The notes: generated from the letters alone by a model not told the origin. A DNA stretch of 64,000 nucleotides from Mortierella sp. BCC40632 (GCA_011634665.1 WAEK01000002.1:3366501-3430500); one strand, 5' to 3'; counted from the stretch's first letter, positions 49,001 to 62,761 are shown. Translations and numbers: made by a program.

Positions 49001-49386
49001 ATGTCAGGAATGCTCAGGTCCAAAGAAACAACGACTGATGACGAGACATCAGAGAAATGGTTCAAGGAGTTAGGATGGCATTTTGACCAGAACAGCGACT
49101 TTGTGGATAAGAATGGTAAATCTTGAAATGAATGAGCGGGGAAGGGAGCGGGGGAGGAGGAGGGACGTTTCTCAGACCCTTGTCACGTACCAGTTGAGTG
49201 TTGAAACTCACCATTTATTTTTTTATGGCAAGGATAGGTAAAATGTTCGACTTTGGTACTCAAGGAGAACACTATGAATTCATTCAAGGTACCTTTTTTT
49301 TTTTTTCTGCCTGCCGTGTTAAAATGAAGAGCGTTCAAAGAAGACTTGTTATGTCCCATAAGCTTTCTGACTCAAGTCTGACATCC

Positions 49387-49420
<34 letters not shown>

Positions 49421-50893
49421 GTATCAAAAAGTTCATTTTCAACGAACTGGAGACGCGGTTCCAGCTTTCTCAATACCCAGTTCCAGCCTCGAAATCCACC
49501 CCTGGTGACAAGAACGACCCCCTTTGTCCAAAAGTGTTTGTCACGTATGTCTACAGACAGCAGAACAGTGTTTCTACAAGGCCTCAGAGAGGATCCCGAG
49601 GACGAAAAACGGAATGTAGCTCTGACCAATTAGACCTTTCTTTTTCTTTCCCTATCAAGGCACGATGTTCTTCTGAACCCCAATCTTTTGGTCATTGTCC
49701 AAGGTATGGGGGAAGTGCCTCCTGGACAATGGGCACGAAAGCTCTTCACCAACGGCAAACGTGACCAGTTCCGACTTGGCAGCCAATACTCTTATATTCA
49801 ACGCGCACTTCAAGCCGGTTGGGCTGTCATCCTCTGCGACCCAAACCATGACGAAAAGAAACCAAAAACGGAGGTCTCTCGTTCACGACATGTTAGACGA
49901 GTGTGGGAAGATATTGTCAGGTAAGGAAAAGAGAGGGAAGGGTGTATTGGAGTATTCCCCGATCTATCCGCCAAATGGTATTGGTTTAATGCCTGACATC
50001 TAGTTTTCTATTGCTAGTCGTTCAGAGGCACGATGTGTGATGTTTGTGAGCTTCAGCGCAGGCACGCAGGCGACTCTTAACTTGCTTGACTGCAAAGAGA
50101 TAGGTAAAAGAAATTTGGCAATGCCATTTCATGCAATCTCTTCTTGAAAGAGTTGGATTCTCTAGACCCTCTAACATTCTTTATCGGCTTGGACAAATAG
50201 TGCCTCAATTCATTCAACGTGTGAAGGGCATTGCACTCCTGGACGGAGACGATGGATACTCACGATTTAGGATGCCATATGGCAAATGGTTAAAAGAGGT
50301 AAGGCTGCAAAAATCAAATGGAGCTTGGTTTGGACATGGTGTTACTCGACCATTGGCTAATAACATCTACACGCACCTTCTCCCTCCTCATTATTTAGCA
50401 CTCGTGGTCATTCGTGCTAAAGCCAAGCCCATTTTTCCGCTTGGCAGATATGCCAAAAAACTGCAAAGTGATAAAGGGTAAGGATCGCCTATTTTTACAC
50501 TTTGAATTCGATGTAGTCGTATTCAGCGCGACGAGTTATCCCTTAACTCTCTCTCTCTTTCTCCCACACTCTCTCTACCTTGTTGTACACATCAATGCTG
50601 CCTCCTAAATTCTAATAGCTTCAGACCACGACTCTGTACCAGGATCGGCTGTGGTTCAAGTTTTTGAATATTTGATGGAGTGTCAGACATTGTTTGAGGC
50701 TGCCTTGTCAGGGAAGGAGCACCAAAGCTACGTTCAAGGCAAAAGTGTACCAAAGGAGGACCACTTTAAAGAAGAGGAAAATGAGAAAGAAGCAAAAAAG
50801 GAAAAGGTAGAAGAAGACCATGAAAAGAATAGGGAAGTGGTAGAGGAAGAGGCGATGGATATGGACGGGGAAGAGTGGGTGGACAAGGAATAA
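49001..50893 (+). CDS. FAM172 / Arb2-domain protein
   Basis: Nine exons: 49001-49115, 49238-49288, 49332-49347 (a 16-nt microexon, inferred), 49422-49544, 49660-49920, 50018-50103, 50201-50298, 50399-50477 and 50619-50893, 367 residues with every phase consistent. Alpha/beta-hydrolase-like core of the Arb2 family: NPNLLVIVQGMG, then PPGQWARKLF, YSYIQRALQAGWAVILCDPN, RRVWEDIV, CVMFVSFSAGT (the nucleophile-elbow position, Ser retained), KGIALLDGDDGY and HSWSFVLKPSP. Human FAM172A has the same order of blocks and is linked to chromatin-associated splicing control; fission yeast Arb2 belongs to an Argonaute chaperone complex. The C-terminus is a Lys/Glu-rich tail. The microexon is the weakest part: it is needed to keep the frame between exon 2 and exon 4. 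Confidence 0.8.
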
Positions 50894-51442
50894 GAAACCA
50901 TAAGCAAAAAGTACCCGGGCCCAGATTTCCCATAGTCGAGGTGTCTCGGCCACAGTGTATTGCAGTGATCACCCTTACCATAGAAACTCCAACGATAAAG
51001 TAGAGAATATGATGGCAAGACGCACCAACGTTCTGCTGAAAACACGGTTCAAGCAAAGGCAAGCAGCCTTGCATCGATAATTGCACTCAGCCCATGGTTA
51101 CTCTCTAAAGTCAGCTCGTCATAAAGCTGTAATAGCACTCTAGGGGCGCTCTATTCTTTCTAGATCCCACGAGTAGGGAGTGACTTGACCTTCTTGGGCT
51201 CCGACTCGACAGTTTCTTGCACCTACTTTGATGCTGCAATGACATACGTAGAGAGTAGCGAGAGATACAGAGACAGACTCGTACGGGTAATGGTGGGAGA
51301 GTGACAGTCATCTTTTGGTGCTCCCCGTTGTCTCCTTTGAGCTCCATCTTTCCCCTCTCCCCCTTTCTTTTTCTCCTTCCCTTGGCTTTTGTTCTCTTTC
51401 CAAGTTTATACCCATCCCCAACCCTTTGGATCAACGGCAGCC
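50894..51442. other. Intergenic FAM172-like / Mpv17-like
   Basis: The 3' flank of one gene and 5' flank of the next; a pyrimidine-rich leader starts at 51340. No gene was seen. Confidence 0.5.
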
Positions 51443-52429
51443 ATGTTACGAAAAGCATTTACACGTTATAGTGGCCATTACGATCGATACCCTATCCTCA
51501 CTATCTGTATTACCAACGGCTTTCTGGCTGGACTTGCTGATGTGCTCTCACAGACATGGTTCCCTTCTCCAGCCATTGTCACAACCAAGACTGCATCCTT
51601 GGGCTCGAAGAACTTCTCGGTCCAGGAGGACTTGATCTTGCAACAGGAGCAACAGAGCAGTGGATGGGACCCACTAAGGACAGGGAGGTTCATGCTTTAC
51701 AACTTTTCGATTGCTCCTTTGATCCATTCTTGGTACGGTGTTCTAGACCGGAACTTTCCCGTCCCGACACCCCCAAGTCATGGATCATCCACCGAACCGA
51801 CCACGCTAGGAACGAACAAGGCGTTTTCGATAGCGAGAACAGGGACGGGAGCCTCAATGGTGAGGACGATCCTTCCGGCGGCAACCAAGAGGATGCTAGC
51901 GGATCAAGTCCTTTTTGCGCCATTTGGATTGCTCATGTTCTTTAGTGGCCTCACTCTTTTGGAAGGCGGAGGTTCTCGAGAGATCAAGCAAAAATTGGAG
52001 AATGTAATCATTTAAAGAGTCTTTTTTTTTTTGTTTTTCTCGACGGACGCCATGAATGTGAGAAGACTCGAGGTCAAGGGGTCAGAACGCTCATCTCTTT
52101 CCCCCTCTCTGTTTTTTTTTTTTTTTTTTTTCGTCTCTGATAAACTGATAGAGCTATTGGACAGCGTTTCGGGCCAATTACACGATATGGCCACTGGTAC
52201 AACTGGTCAATTTTAGGTAAAACAGCTTTTTTCCCTATCTCTCGTGCGCCATGGAAGCGTCAACGAATCTAATCATATGAGAACCATTTCTCTCCCTCCC
52301 ACACACACACACACTCTCTATCTTATTGCATTGGGGGAAAAAAAAATGATTTATAGCGTCATGCCAATGTCACTACGTCTACCGTTTGTCAGTGTTGTCG
52401 GAATTATTTGGAATTCATATCTCAGGTGA
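51443..52429 (+). CDS. Mpv17/PMP22 family membrane protein
   Basis: Three exons: 51443-52003, 52152-52216 and 52357-52429, about 232 residues. The order of conserved blocks is that of the family: a start MLRKAFTRYSGHYDRYPILTI; the internal PLIHSWYGVLD; ADQVLFAPFGLLMFFSGLTLLEGG; then SYWTAFRANYTIWPLVQLVNF; and WNSYL at the end. Four membrane helices are expected. Family members act in the inner mitochondrial membrane or peroxisomes; I cannot tell which here. Between blocks 1 and 2 there is a Ser/Thr/Gln-rich insertion absent from short homologues. The stop TGA directly follows YLR; alternatively the GTGAGG there is a donor and a last short exon ends near 52648, adding about seven residues. Confidence 0.88.
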
Positions 52430-52518
52430 GGAGGAAAACACACACACACATGCACAAGTACACACACAGGGGTTCAACTCTAGGGTATTTTCCATACCCT
52501 CCCTTCCTCTCTCTCTCT

Positions 52519-52559
<41 letters not shown>

Positions 52560-52972
52560 CTGCTCTGACACAACGGTTCGATCATTCCTTTCGGATTGTC
52601 CTCTTTAGCCTCGTGAATTCGAGAGGGAAACAAGCTGAACATCACTAGGGCTTGGCAACTCAATCTCAAGGGACCTTTTGCTCTCTCTATAGATCAGTAG
52701 TGTCAGAAAAAAAAAAAAAAGAAAATAAAAAAAAAAAAAAGAGGTCCGAGCAACCTATAGTTTCTGAAATGACACTCTTCTCATTCACTTTTCTGTTGAT
52801 GTTGTTGTTGTCGTTGTTGACGAAACGACCCTTTTTATTTATTTATTTATAAAGTGCATTCTCTGCGGTCAACGGGGCGGGGGCGCACAAACCCCGTTCC
52901 GTAGATAAATATTTGTTATGTAGAATGATATATACAGACAAGCAAAAAAAAAAAAAAAAAAAAGACTCAAAA
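52430..52972. other. Convergent 3' region Mpv17-like / MFS transporter
   Basis: Contains CA repeats (52439-52470) and an A-run (52521-52556). It is the shared 3' flank of two convergent genes. No other gene was seen. Confidence 0.5.
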
Positions 52973-55236
52973 TCATTGCCCAATACTTCGTCGATGGACA
53001 ACAAAGATAGAAATCGACAACATAGCGGCCGCTAGAAGGAACATGGCCGCAACAAGAAAGACAGTCCCCGGGAAGATACGAAGTGTCTGGGAGTAGCACC
53101 ATGAACCAAGCAATGGACCCATGATAGAGGCCATCGACTCGAACATGGCCAAAGTTCCCATGACTTTTCCGAGTTGATCAGACGCAATGGATCTAGACAA
53201 GATTCCTCGAGCTGGTGGGAAAAAAAGTGATCCCAATGAGCCCGTTACGGAACCTACAGGAAGGATAGGCACAAGAAGAAAAAATAGGGCGATGGGGAGG
53301 GAGAGAAGGAGACATGTTAACAAGAGATAAAATGCTGGACAAAAGGCACGAAGGGTTATGAGGCCACTAGGGAGGTGAGGAGTGGTGGAGGGATGCATAC
53401 CAAGATAGAATCCTTCGCCAATGGGGGTCAGAGCGTAGATAAGCATGGTGACGACCTCCATTGAGATACCAAAAATTACGACTTTCATATCAAAATCAAT
53501 CGTCACTGCAGTCGAAGCTCCTGAAGCTTCTTGCGGTGAACGCTTCTTGATAGCAGCGAGGACCACTGTCAGGGATACGAGGCGACTAAGCCCTAGGGAT
53601 GCACCCATGAATCCAAGCTCTGCTGAAGACCAATGGAACCGATAGAGGAGATAGGTTGAAATCTGGTATACGCCAACTTGTACCAGCAAAAAAAAAGGGG
53701 GAGGGGGGAGTAGATCAAAAATCCAATCGAATATTAGTCGAGAGCGGCGACATTGAAAAGGAGATGCTTCCATTACATCTCACAAAAGAATTGCTTTGAG
53801 GATCGCAGTAGTACTTACTAAGAATACCCATTAGGGCCAAGAGACAGGTTATCATAAGCAACATCACTGAATACTTTCCACCAAGAGTGTTTGGTAACTG
53901 CTTGGGGAACACCGAGTAATAGACCTCATCCATCTTGTGTAAGCCCGCTCCTTGACCTTTGGTTACTGTGATTGACGGATGGTCCATTTGCTCGGTGTCT
54001 ACCTCGGTCAAGGCAGAGTCGGAAATTTCGGTGGAGGTGGAAGATGGTGAGAGCGACGAGGGGGTGCCAGGTTGTAAAATGACCGACTTGGACTCGGGAA
54101 GTAAGAGAAGATAGACAAGGCTGACAGCTCCTATGATCGGCATCAATTTTAGAGCAGCAACCATCCCGAGACGCTTCGTCAGGAAGCCTGCTGTTGCAGA
54201 GCTATTTACAGAAAGAAGAAAGAGAAGAATAAAGGGGGAAGGGGAAGGAAGATACAGAGGGTTCAGAACAACAAACAAAAAGGCCAATTGATGGGAGAGG
54301 ATTCGCAGGGATCATCGCGTTACGAGCGAAAGTCAATGCATACCCAAGTCCCATTCCAGCAAAGTGTGCTGCAGTAAGACGTCCAAACACCACGACCCGC
54401 TCCCCAGGTTGGGTCAAGTCAGATGCATAGGAGTGTGTCAAAGCAGTCATGAGAAGAACTGAGCCTGAGAAGCCTTCTACGACAGACTCGAGCAAAAGGA
54501 GATAGACACTGGTGTCCTTGAGCGAATAGACGAGGAGAGGAATACAAAGGCCGATGGCCATGCCAAGGCCCCACATGAACAGGGATAGTTTCCGGCCAAT
54601 TCGGTCGCTCAGAGAAGACCAGGACCGGACTGTTAGCATCACTATAAGAAGTGGGAGATAGAGTAGGAGGATTGAGCTAGGGTTTCCAGAGGGAAAGGAA
54701 TGCTCGAGCATTAATTTTTCACCACAGGGGTGGGGTATTTTTTTTTTTTTTTTTTTACCAATGAGCGCTGACACGGACGCTTGCATTCCAATAAATTTAG
54801 AAATAGCAGCGCTATACTCGGCCGTATTGCAAGGATCTTGATTCGGATCGTCGTTGCCTGGACCAAAGTGCATTCCCTGATACAAACCCTGTGTAGGAGA
54901 GGACCCTGAGATGCCATGTGGAATACCCCGCTCGCAAAAGAGCTCTCTCAGCAGTGGGGAATGAATGGCCATGGCTGGGCCCTTGGAGTATCCAGCTAAA
55001 AAGATGACAGGTACCACAGCCCAGTACGTGGCCTTCCTCCATGGCCAGGGGCAATTCCACCAGGAAAGGGCGCGTTGAGCGAGTGTCAGAGACGGCGCTT
55101 TGGTTCCTTTCCAAGGTGCCTGTTGGGACAGGTTGTGGCTGTGGCTTTCACGAGAGACATCGGGGTGGAGGAGTGGAGTTGTCTCTCCGACATTAGAATG
55201 GTCAAGTCGATGACCTGAACTATTAGGGTCGACCAT
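52973..55236 (-). CDS. Major facilitator superfamily transporter
   Basis: Exons on the minus strand: 55236-54344 (probably with a small intron near 54759-54720), 54201-53819, 53676-53401 and 53253-52973, about 610 residues. The N-terminus (about 75 residues) is cytosolic and Ser/His-rich. Hydrophobic helices follow: around YWAVVPVIFLAGY, LLLYLPLLIVMLTV, LSLFMWGLGMAIG and others in exons 3-5, 11-12 in all. The SDRIGRK loop between TM2 and TM3 is the MFS signature. A Ser/Thr-rich loop in exon 3 (TPSSLSPSSTS) is the central cytosolic loop. Relatives include SLC46-type transporters, so a folate- or heme-like substrate is possible but not shown. The first intron could not be placed exactly: an A-run (sense strand) of about 18 bases near 54740 keeps the frame open as if unspliced. 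Confidence 0.85.
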
Positions 55237-56593
55237 GGCGTGACTGGACCGAGAGAGAGTGAAAGAGAGATGATGTCGGGAAAGGAAGGAGGAACAGGGC
55301 AAGAACAGTGAAGTGTAGAGAGGAGAGAGAGAGAGAGAGAGAGAGGAATAAAAAGAAAGAAAGAAAAAAAGAGAAGAAAGTTGTCTAGAGAGACTGGGGG
55401 AAGGAAGCGGCCTCTGAATTGACTCTCTCTTTTTTCAGATGCTTCCTAGGGGCAGTAGCATCAAAGGCATTCAAGGAGTCCAACACCTCCTTACTGTTAC
55501 TATTCAAAGATCAGGCGGGTTGGTGCTCATGAATGTAATCATTGCGTGCGTCTGTCTATTTCATTCATCTCTCACATGGCATCCTCCTCCTCGCCTGCTG
55601 CGGTGTCTCGTCTTGATTATTTCACCATACCCTTTCCTCCTCCCTCCCGCCCCTCTGGCGCTCCCACCTGGAAGGGTGAGTAAAAATCGTTTCGAAAAGC
55701 ATGTTTGTTGCGCAGAGCAGCTAAGCCGAGGCAAAGTTCGGCTGCTCGTGTCTCTTGTCTCTCCTCTTCTCCTCTCTAGAAACCGTCGATCGAAATGCAA
55801 GCCACAAGCTCTCTCTCTCTTTGCCTCAAGTATGTCTGTCTGCCACCTTTGGTGGAGCGAGGACTATACCCAAATGTCATACAAGTTAAAAGCGCGTATT
55901 TATTTGATCCTCCCCGACTAGGATCCACCTAGACTGGCCAAGAGCACAGCAACCTTTGACGGGCTTCATCGCAAAGGCTCCAAAAGTCACTCACGCGCTA
56001 AAGAATTGTGATGCAACTCTTCCTACCTTTTATCGAGACCAGACTTGACTATAAGTTCTCTTGACCTGTCAATGTGTGCTAAAGTCTGCTGCAAGTCAGT
56101 GCGCGAGTGAAGATCTCAAGGCAGCTGCATCTTAAAAATCAAGCAGACCCAGTGGAGGCTCGCCAAAGGAAGAAAGGAAGGAAGGAAGAGTTCTACCATT
56201 CTTTGACACTCAGTGGTCTATGAGTTTTTTTTTTTTTTTTTTTTTTGGTCGCAGCTGTGACTGCGCCTGCACTGAATGCCACGTCCTCCACCCCTTCTTT
56301 TCTTGCCGCAGTGCATTTTCGCGTCTTGACCTTTGCCCTTCATTCAGACCATCGCCTCCCAATTCCCCCGTCCATTGGTCAGAAGGCCTCATTAGGATTG
56401 TAGTTAAAAAGGGCACCGAAGCGGAACAGAGAGTTCAAGCATCACATTCACCCACACACACACAGACAGACAAACGGACAGACGCCTCTTCAGTAACATT
56501 AGGAACACTGCCTTTTGGTCTTGCAGTTGATATCACGTCCAAGGGAAACAATTCTTTAGTGGGCAGACGCAAGTTGTCTTGACCCCCGTCATC
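55237..56593. promoter_or_regulatory. Divergent region MFS transporter / CSN5
   Basis: GA repeats near 55324-55345 and CT-rich blocks. One ORF of 160 codons (55439-55921) resembles no family and was not accepted. Contains CACACA/GACAGA repeats (56450-56475) and a T-run (56223-56246). Confidence 0.5.
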
Positions 56594-57090
56594 ATGGACA
56601 CCACCAACGCTCGTAAAAACTTTGAATTCGCCAACAACATCAGATCAGTCAACCCGGAGACGGACCAAATTTACTACTTTGATGAGGCCGAACAAAAGAA
56701 GGTTCTGAATGAATCCCCATGGAGGAAAAAGTAACGTCCAAGAGAAGATATCTTTTTTATTTTTTTATTTTTTTGCTGACGCTTGTTTGCTTTGGAGTTC
56801 AAGGACAGACAAAATGCGTGTGTGTTTTTACTCCGCAAATGGAAACAAAGAACTCACCGGTGCTTTGACGTTTGTGTTATCCACCCCTTTCCTTGCTCTT
56901 CATATTCTCTAGTCCCCATTACTTTACACATATCAAGATCTCGGCCGTAGCCTTGATTAAGATGGTAACAATGAGAAAAAAAGGGCGCTTTGTTTTTGAC
57001 ACCAATACTTGGTGAGGAGAGAAAAGAGATGTAAGAAAGAGCTACCCACTAAACTCCCAACAAACTCTTGCTTCCCTTTCCTTTTTGCTC

Positions 57091-57138
<48 letters not shown>

Positions 57139-58730
57139 GGTCATGCACGCCAGGTCTGGCGGAACCATTGAAGTGATGGGATTGATGCAAGGAAAAGTCC
57201 AAGGAAACACCATCATTGTCATGGATGCATTTGCTCTCCCTGTGGAGGGAACAGAGACGCGTGTGAACGCCCAAATTGAGGGCTATGAGTACATGGTTCA
57301 ATACACGACAATGATCAAGGAGGTAAATGAACAATAATCCATTTTTTTTTTAAAAAAAAAAAAAATAGAAGCCCTCTCTCGCCACTAGTTTCAATATCTG
57401 CTTCATTGTCTACATCCAACGATTGATTCCTCAAGTGAATATCTGTAACGACGAGAGAGAAAAAAAGAAGAAGAAAAAAAAAACAAGACGCGTTGCTAAT
57501 AACTTTTTTTTTTTTTTTTTTTTTTTTTTGTGGATTCTATTGTAGGTGGGTCGCTTGGAGAACGTCATTGGATGGTATCACTCACATCCAGGATATGGCT
57601 GTTGGCTTTCAGGTATCGATGTGAACACACAAATGCAGAACCAACAGTTCCAGGACCCATTCGTTGCTGTCGTTGTAAGTCTCTTAAAGGATGGTATCTG
57701 ATGCTGAAAAAAAAAAAAAAAAAGAGCAAGTGCTATCTCATGTATTCAAGGCTTTTCTTCTCTGGATGCCAATGACTGAAACAAATCATCGAATAGATTG
57801 ACCCCAACAGAACAATTTCTGCCGGAAAAGTGGAGATCGGAGCTTTCCGTACTTTCCCTGAGGTAACCATTTGTGAACTAGTCATTCTTACCCTACGACC
57901 ACCGATCCTGTATAGAAGAGGGGGAAAAAAATGTACCAGGCGACTCATTTTTGCGATTTTCTATATTCCCTCTGGATTTGGTCTAATAGGGCTATGTGGC
58001 TCCAGATGAGGGTCCATCAGAGTATCAGACCATCCCGTTGAGCAAGATTGAGGATTTCGGTGTTCACTGCAAGCAGTACTATCCCCTGGAAATTTCTCAC
58101 TTCAAGTCAACCCTGGACACGCAGCTCTTGGATCAGCTTTGGAATAAATACTGGGTGAACACTCTCTCACAGTCACCATTGCTCTCGGTAAGGAAAAGAA
58201 GCCTGCCTCCCTATTCCCTCGGGAGAAGGGGGGAGGGGAAGGGAGAGAAGATTCAAGGCATTCTATCAAGGCGTACCTATACAGGATCAAGAAGAGAACA
58301 AAAGGATAAAGATTATCAGCGTGCAATTCTTTCGTTTACTGACTTTTTATTATTTCTCTTTTCTCTTTCCCTCCCCTCTCCAAAATGTGGCGCCCTTTAG
58401 AATCGGGACTATGCGGCGCGTCAGATTTCTGATTTGGCAGAGAAGCTTCAGATGACGGCATCCTCGGCATTGCGAGCAGGGCCTGGTGTGCCCTACGGTC
58501 ATATGCCTGGGGCTGGACAATATTCACAAGACAAGAAAAAGAAAAAAGAAGAGAGTCAGCTGAGCAAGATCACGCGAGACAGCAACAAGATTGCTGTGGA
58601 AGCGACACATGGGTTAATTTCTCAGGTCTTGAAGCGTGTCCTGTTTATGCCCGAGTCTGAACGTGGCAACAATACGGATGCTTTGCTTTCAGAAGAGACT
58701 AAAAAAAAAAGGATGCGACCTCGGGTGTAG
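56594..58730 (+). CDS. CSN5: COP9 signalosome subunit 5 (JAMM deneddylase)
   Basis: Seven exons: 56594-56730, 56913-56964, 57140-57322, 57546-57674, 57797-57862, 57990-58187 and 58401-58730, 364 residues. The N-terminus fits CSN5 ([13 protein letters not shown]). The JAMM metalloprotease motif is complete: the Glu in [10 protein letters not shown] and H-x-H-x7-S-x2-D in [16 protein letters not shown] (zinc ligands His, His, Asp). [24 protein letters not shown] follows, typical of CSN5. It removes Nedd8 from cullins as part of the COP9 signalosome and thereby regulates SCF ubiquitin ligases. The C-terminus has a Lys-rich insertion (KKKKKEE) and ends in RMRPRV. Six introns interrupt the MPN core and the C-terminal part; several hold T-runs. 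Confidence 0.97.
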
Positions 58731-58922
58731 GAGTTTTTGGCTACACCCTTCCCTTCCCTTCCCTTCCTACAGCCTTTTACGAGTAAAAGAAAGAGAACAA
58801 GTATCAAATGGTGCAAGTCTATCCATCACTTAGTAAGAAGGAAATAGTAGGATTTTTTTTTCTCGAAACAGCAGACAAATGAAGGGTGTGGTGAATGTAT
58901 TTTATATATTTATATATTTATA

Positions 58923-58959
<37 letters not shown>

Positions 58960-59049
58960 TGGGGTGTATGTAGAACGATGAAGTACAATTACATGACGGT
59001 GTATACGAAGAAAGAAAGGAAAAAAGAAAGAAAAAAAAATAAGAAACAA
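58731..59049. other. Convergent 3' region CSN5 / Stealth protein
   Basis: About 320 bases, AT-rich, with a T-to-A homopolymer switch at 58926-58959 and GAAA repeats. 3' UTRs of two convergent genes. Confidence 0.5.
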
Positions 59050-61914
59050 TCATTGCCTTTCCCAAGGAGATGGGTAAGGAAACCGCTCTTCTAAAAATGA
59101 TCCAAAGATGGCTTGGATTTCGACCCGAAGCTTGGGGTCATTTGGATAATCATCATTGATACAAAAGAATGCCTTTCGGAGTTTGGCATCCAAAAGTGCA
59201 TCCAAGTTACGTTGACTGTTCTCAACACTTTGCAATGCCATGAAGGAATAATCCGATGTACCAAGCACATAGTTGTACCGATGCATTCGATGAACCACCT
59301 CTTTAAACTCGGCTGAAGTTTCGTCCGCAGGTAAAATATAACCGATACCCGTGTTAGGGTGTTGCATCAAGATTTCAAGAAGACAGTCTCCACAGTGAAG
59401 CTCCTTGAAGGCCATCCGCTCAAAGATGGCTCGGCTGTTGGAGATAGAGGTTTGGATTGGACTAGAAAATCCAGGACCAAAGCAGAACGATATATCGAGT
59501 TGACAGGTTCTCTTTTGAGGTTGTTCATAATTCATATAAGGGACTTGAGGTTGCTGATCATTGCCCGAGGCATCCTTGAATGGCGCAAGAGGAAGCGTCT
59601 TCGAGGTATCGGAATCACGATGAAGGTATGGATACCCATCCAGACCCGAGAATCGATACGCTGTTGAACCACTGACGGCAACACCAACTCGTTTCAAGAC
59701 TCGGTCATAACCATCATGCATGATGGGGCGTACATGTCGCGTCCTTTTGCTTTCCTCTCGCTGTTGGTTTTGATTCCAGTTCATAATCAAGTTGACCAGT
59801 TCGACACGTTCGCTCCACTCCAGAACACCGTTTCCGTTCTTGTCCAGTCGATAGCGCCAGTAGGACTCGAGTTGGGTCTCTCTCAGTTTTTCCATGACAT
59901 AGTGAGCCATTAAGAACGAGACCTGAACGTCTTTGGCATCGCCTTCTCCTCGGAATTGGTGAGAGCTTGTAGTGTCAAACTCTTTTGGCCAGATTTCTTG
60001 AATCTCTTTGAGCATAGAGACACTGAGGACATGAGGAACGTGTGCGATATAGGACCTGAAGCGAGGTCCGAAGCGAGCAGAAAGAAGATAGTTGGAATAC
60101 TGAAGAGAATGCCATTCACCAATGTTGAGAGGGTCATCCTCATTTGGACGGATGGTGGGTGCGACCAGGAGCGAACCCTCCATGTGGAAGACGAATCCAT
60201 AGAGTGAGGTGTAGATATCGGATGGGAGCATTGTGGTCCCCAAGAAGACATCGTCGTTAAGGTACATGAACTAGAGAAGAGACAAAGGAGCACAAGCATT
60301 TGGGAGCACAAACACGGACGGAATATAGTTGTGTGTCGATCGTTAGTTTTGGTACTCGGAATACACACCTTGTTTTTTTTTGTTCTCCCACGTCTCCTCT
60401 CTCTCTTTTCCCCGGGGTGCTCACACGACAGACCCGTCTTTTCTGCAACTAGCCGGATAAAGAGAAAGAGAGAGAAAAGAAAAAGAAAGAATGAAAGAAA
60501 GAAAGAAGGGAGGTTTGGGAGTACGGAATAGAAGGAGGAACGAGAGAGAGAGAAAAGAGAGCACTCGCGTCCTGGATGAATTCCCGGGATGGTGATCTGC
60601 GCAGGTTGGTCCAAACACACAACAAACTAGTCCTGCATTTTGATGCAAATAGATGAAAGGAGAGGAGGGAGGAAGGGAGGAGAAAATAAAGGAGAGGTCT
60701 CTACTTCTTTCAGCTCCTGTCCTGGTCGGTTGACTGGTGCAAGGGAGTGAAAGGGAGAGAGAGAGAATAGACACCAAAGAAATAAGCTTTCTTCCTAGTG
60801 CCGGCGCAATGATGATCCGCACGCACTTTCAGACAGCATTGTGCTGATGCCTGATACCGTGCTTACTGTCCTGTCGCTTGATGCAGAGTGGCTGTGATGA
60901 GCCTCAATTTCACATCGAACCCAAATGCTACTGTCCTATCCTTCTCGTCAGCATCCCCAATCTATCCTAACCCTGGCTTCGGAGGTAGAGCCTCACTTTT
61001 ACACACATATACACACTTTCTCTCTCTCTCTTCACTAGCTTCATCTCTCCTACACACACACACACTTGTACCCTTATCGCTTTCTGAAAAAAGAAAGAGA
61101 GATAGAGAAAGAGAGTCTGCATACACACACACACACCCTCCCTACAATCGTATTCTATACTCACAATATCAGTGATCCCAGGAATGTGGTGCATCTGGCT
61201 CTCAATGGCAAGGCTGTTGAACGACGGCAGATAACTGCTATTCTGGAAAATGTCTCGATGAGGGACAACCTGCAAAACATTCGACTCATTCTCATTCTGT
61301 TGCGCGAGCCAGGTTGGCACTTGATTCTCGCCACTGTCTGTCTCGGTTGAGAGCACATGAATATGTCGGTACATGTCCTGCGCATACTGTGCCGAGGAAC
61401 GGACAGAGTACCGAAGTTCGTTCATGTCCCTGAATCGCTTTGCTGTGACAGCGTCAATCTTTTGGGATTCGTTCTCTTTAAACTTTTGGAAGAGAGGGGA
61501 TCGTGCTTGAGTGTGTTGTCGCAAGGTCTGGAGATCGGGGTCGGAGCCATTGACCCAGGTGTAGACAATGTCGAACCGAAAAGGCTCTATCCGGTCTTCT
61601 ACACCTGGGTCCAGACCACGCCAACGGAACCAGTGCCCGATCCAATTCGGATCGCTCTGGTACGAGCCTGAAGGTGGTATTGGTACTGACCATGGGCTCT
61701 GTGGGGTCAGCAAATTTAGATCCTTGTCGTCAGCAGTGAAGGCTTCAGTTGGGTAGATGATGATAGTTGGCGTATTGTTGCGAAGGGTGGTGTAGACTAT
61801 CCAGTTGAAGACCGCAAAGGTGATGGTGAGAGTGACTATGACGCATCGGGGAGTGCACTGCAACGCCCGTGCGGTCCTAATGTGGGTGGTCACTGGAGTC
61901 CTGATGTGGGCCAT
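59050..61914 (-). CDS. Stealth-family phosphotransferase (XPT1/GNPTAB-like)
   Basis: Two exons on the minus strand: 61914-61165 and 60270-59050, 656 residues; the intron between is long (about 895 nt). A membrane anchor lies near residues 25-45 (TLTITFAVFNWIVYT), giving a type II topology. Stealth conserved regions in order: FDIVYTWVNGSD, then FRDMNELRYSVRS, then FMYLNDDVFLG, which joins the two exons, and HRMHRYNYVLGTSDYSFM near the end. Between CR3 and CR4 there is an EF-hand-like loop, DKNGNGVLEWSE, as in the metazoan GlcNAc-1-phosphotransferase alpha/beta subunit. Fungal relatives include the Cryptococcus xylosylphosphotransferase Xpt1. It therefore probably transfers a sugar phosphate to mannose residues in the Golgi (inferred). 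It is divergent from the METTL22-like gene. Confidence 0.88.

Positions 61915-62761
<847 letters not shown>

Noticed and set aside
55439..55921. 160-codon ORF upstream of CSN5
   Set aside because: No family resemblance and unusual composition; lies in a divergent promoter-like region.
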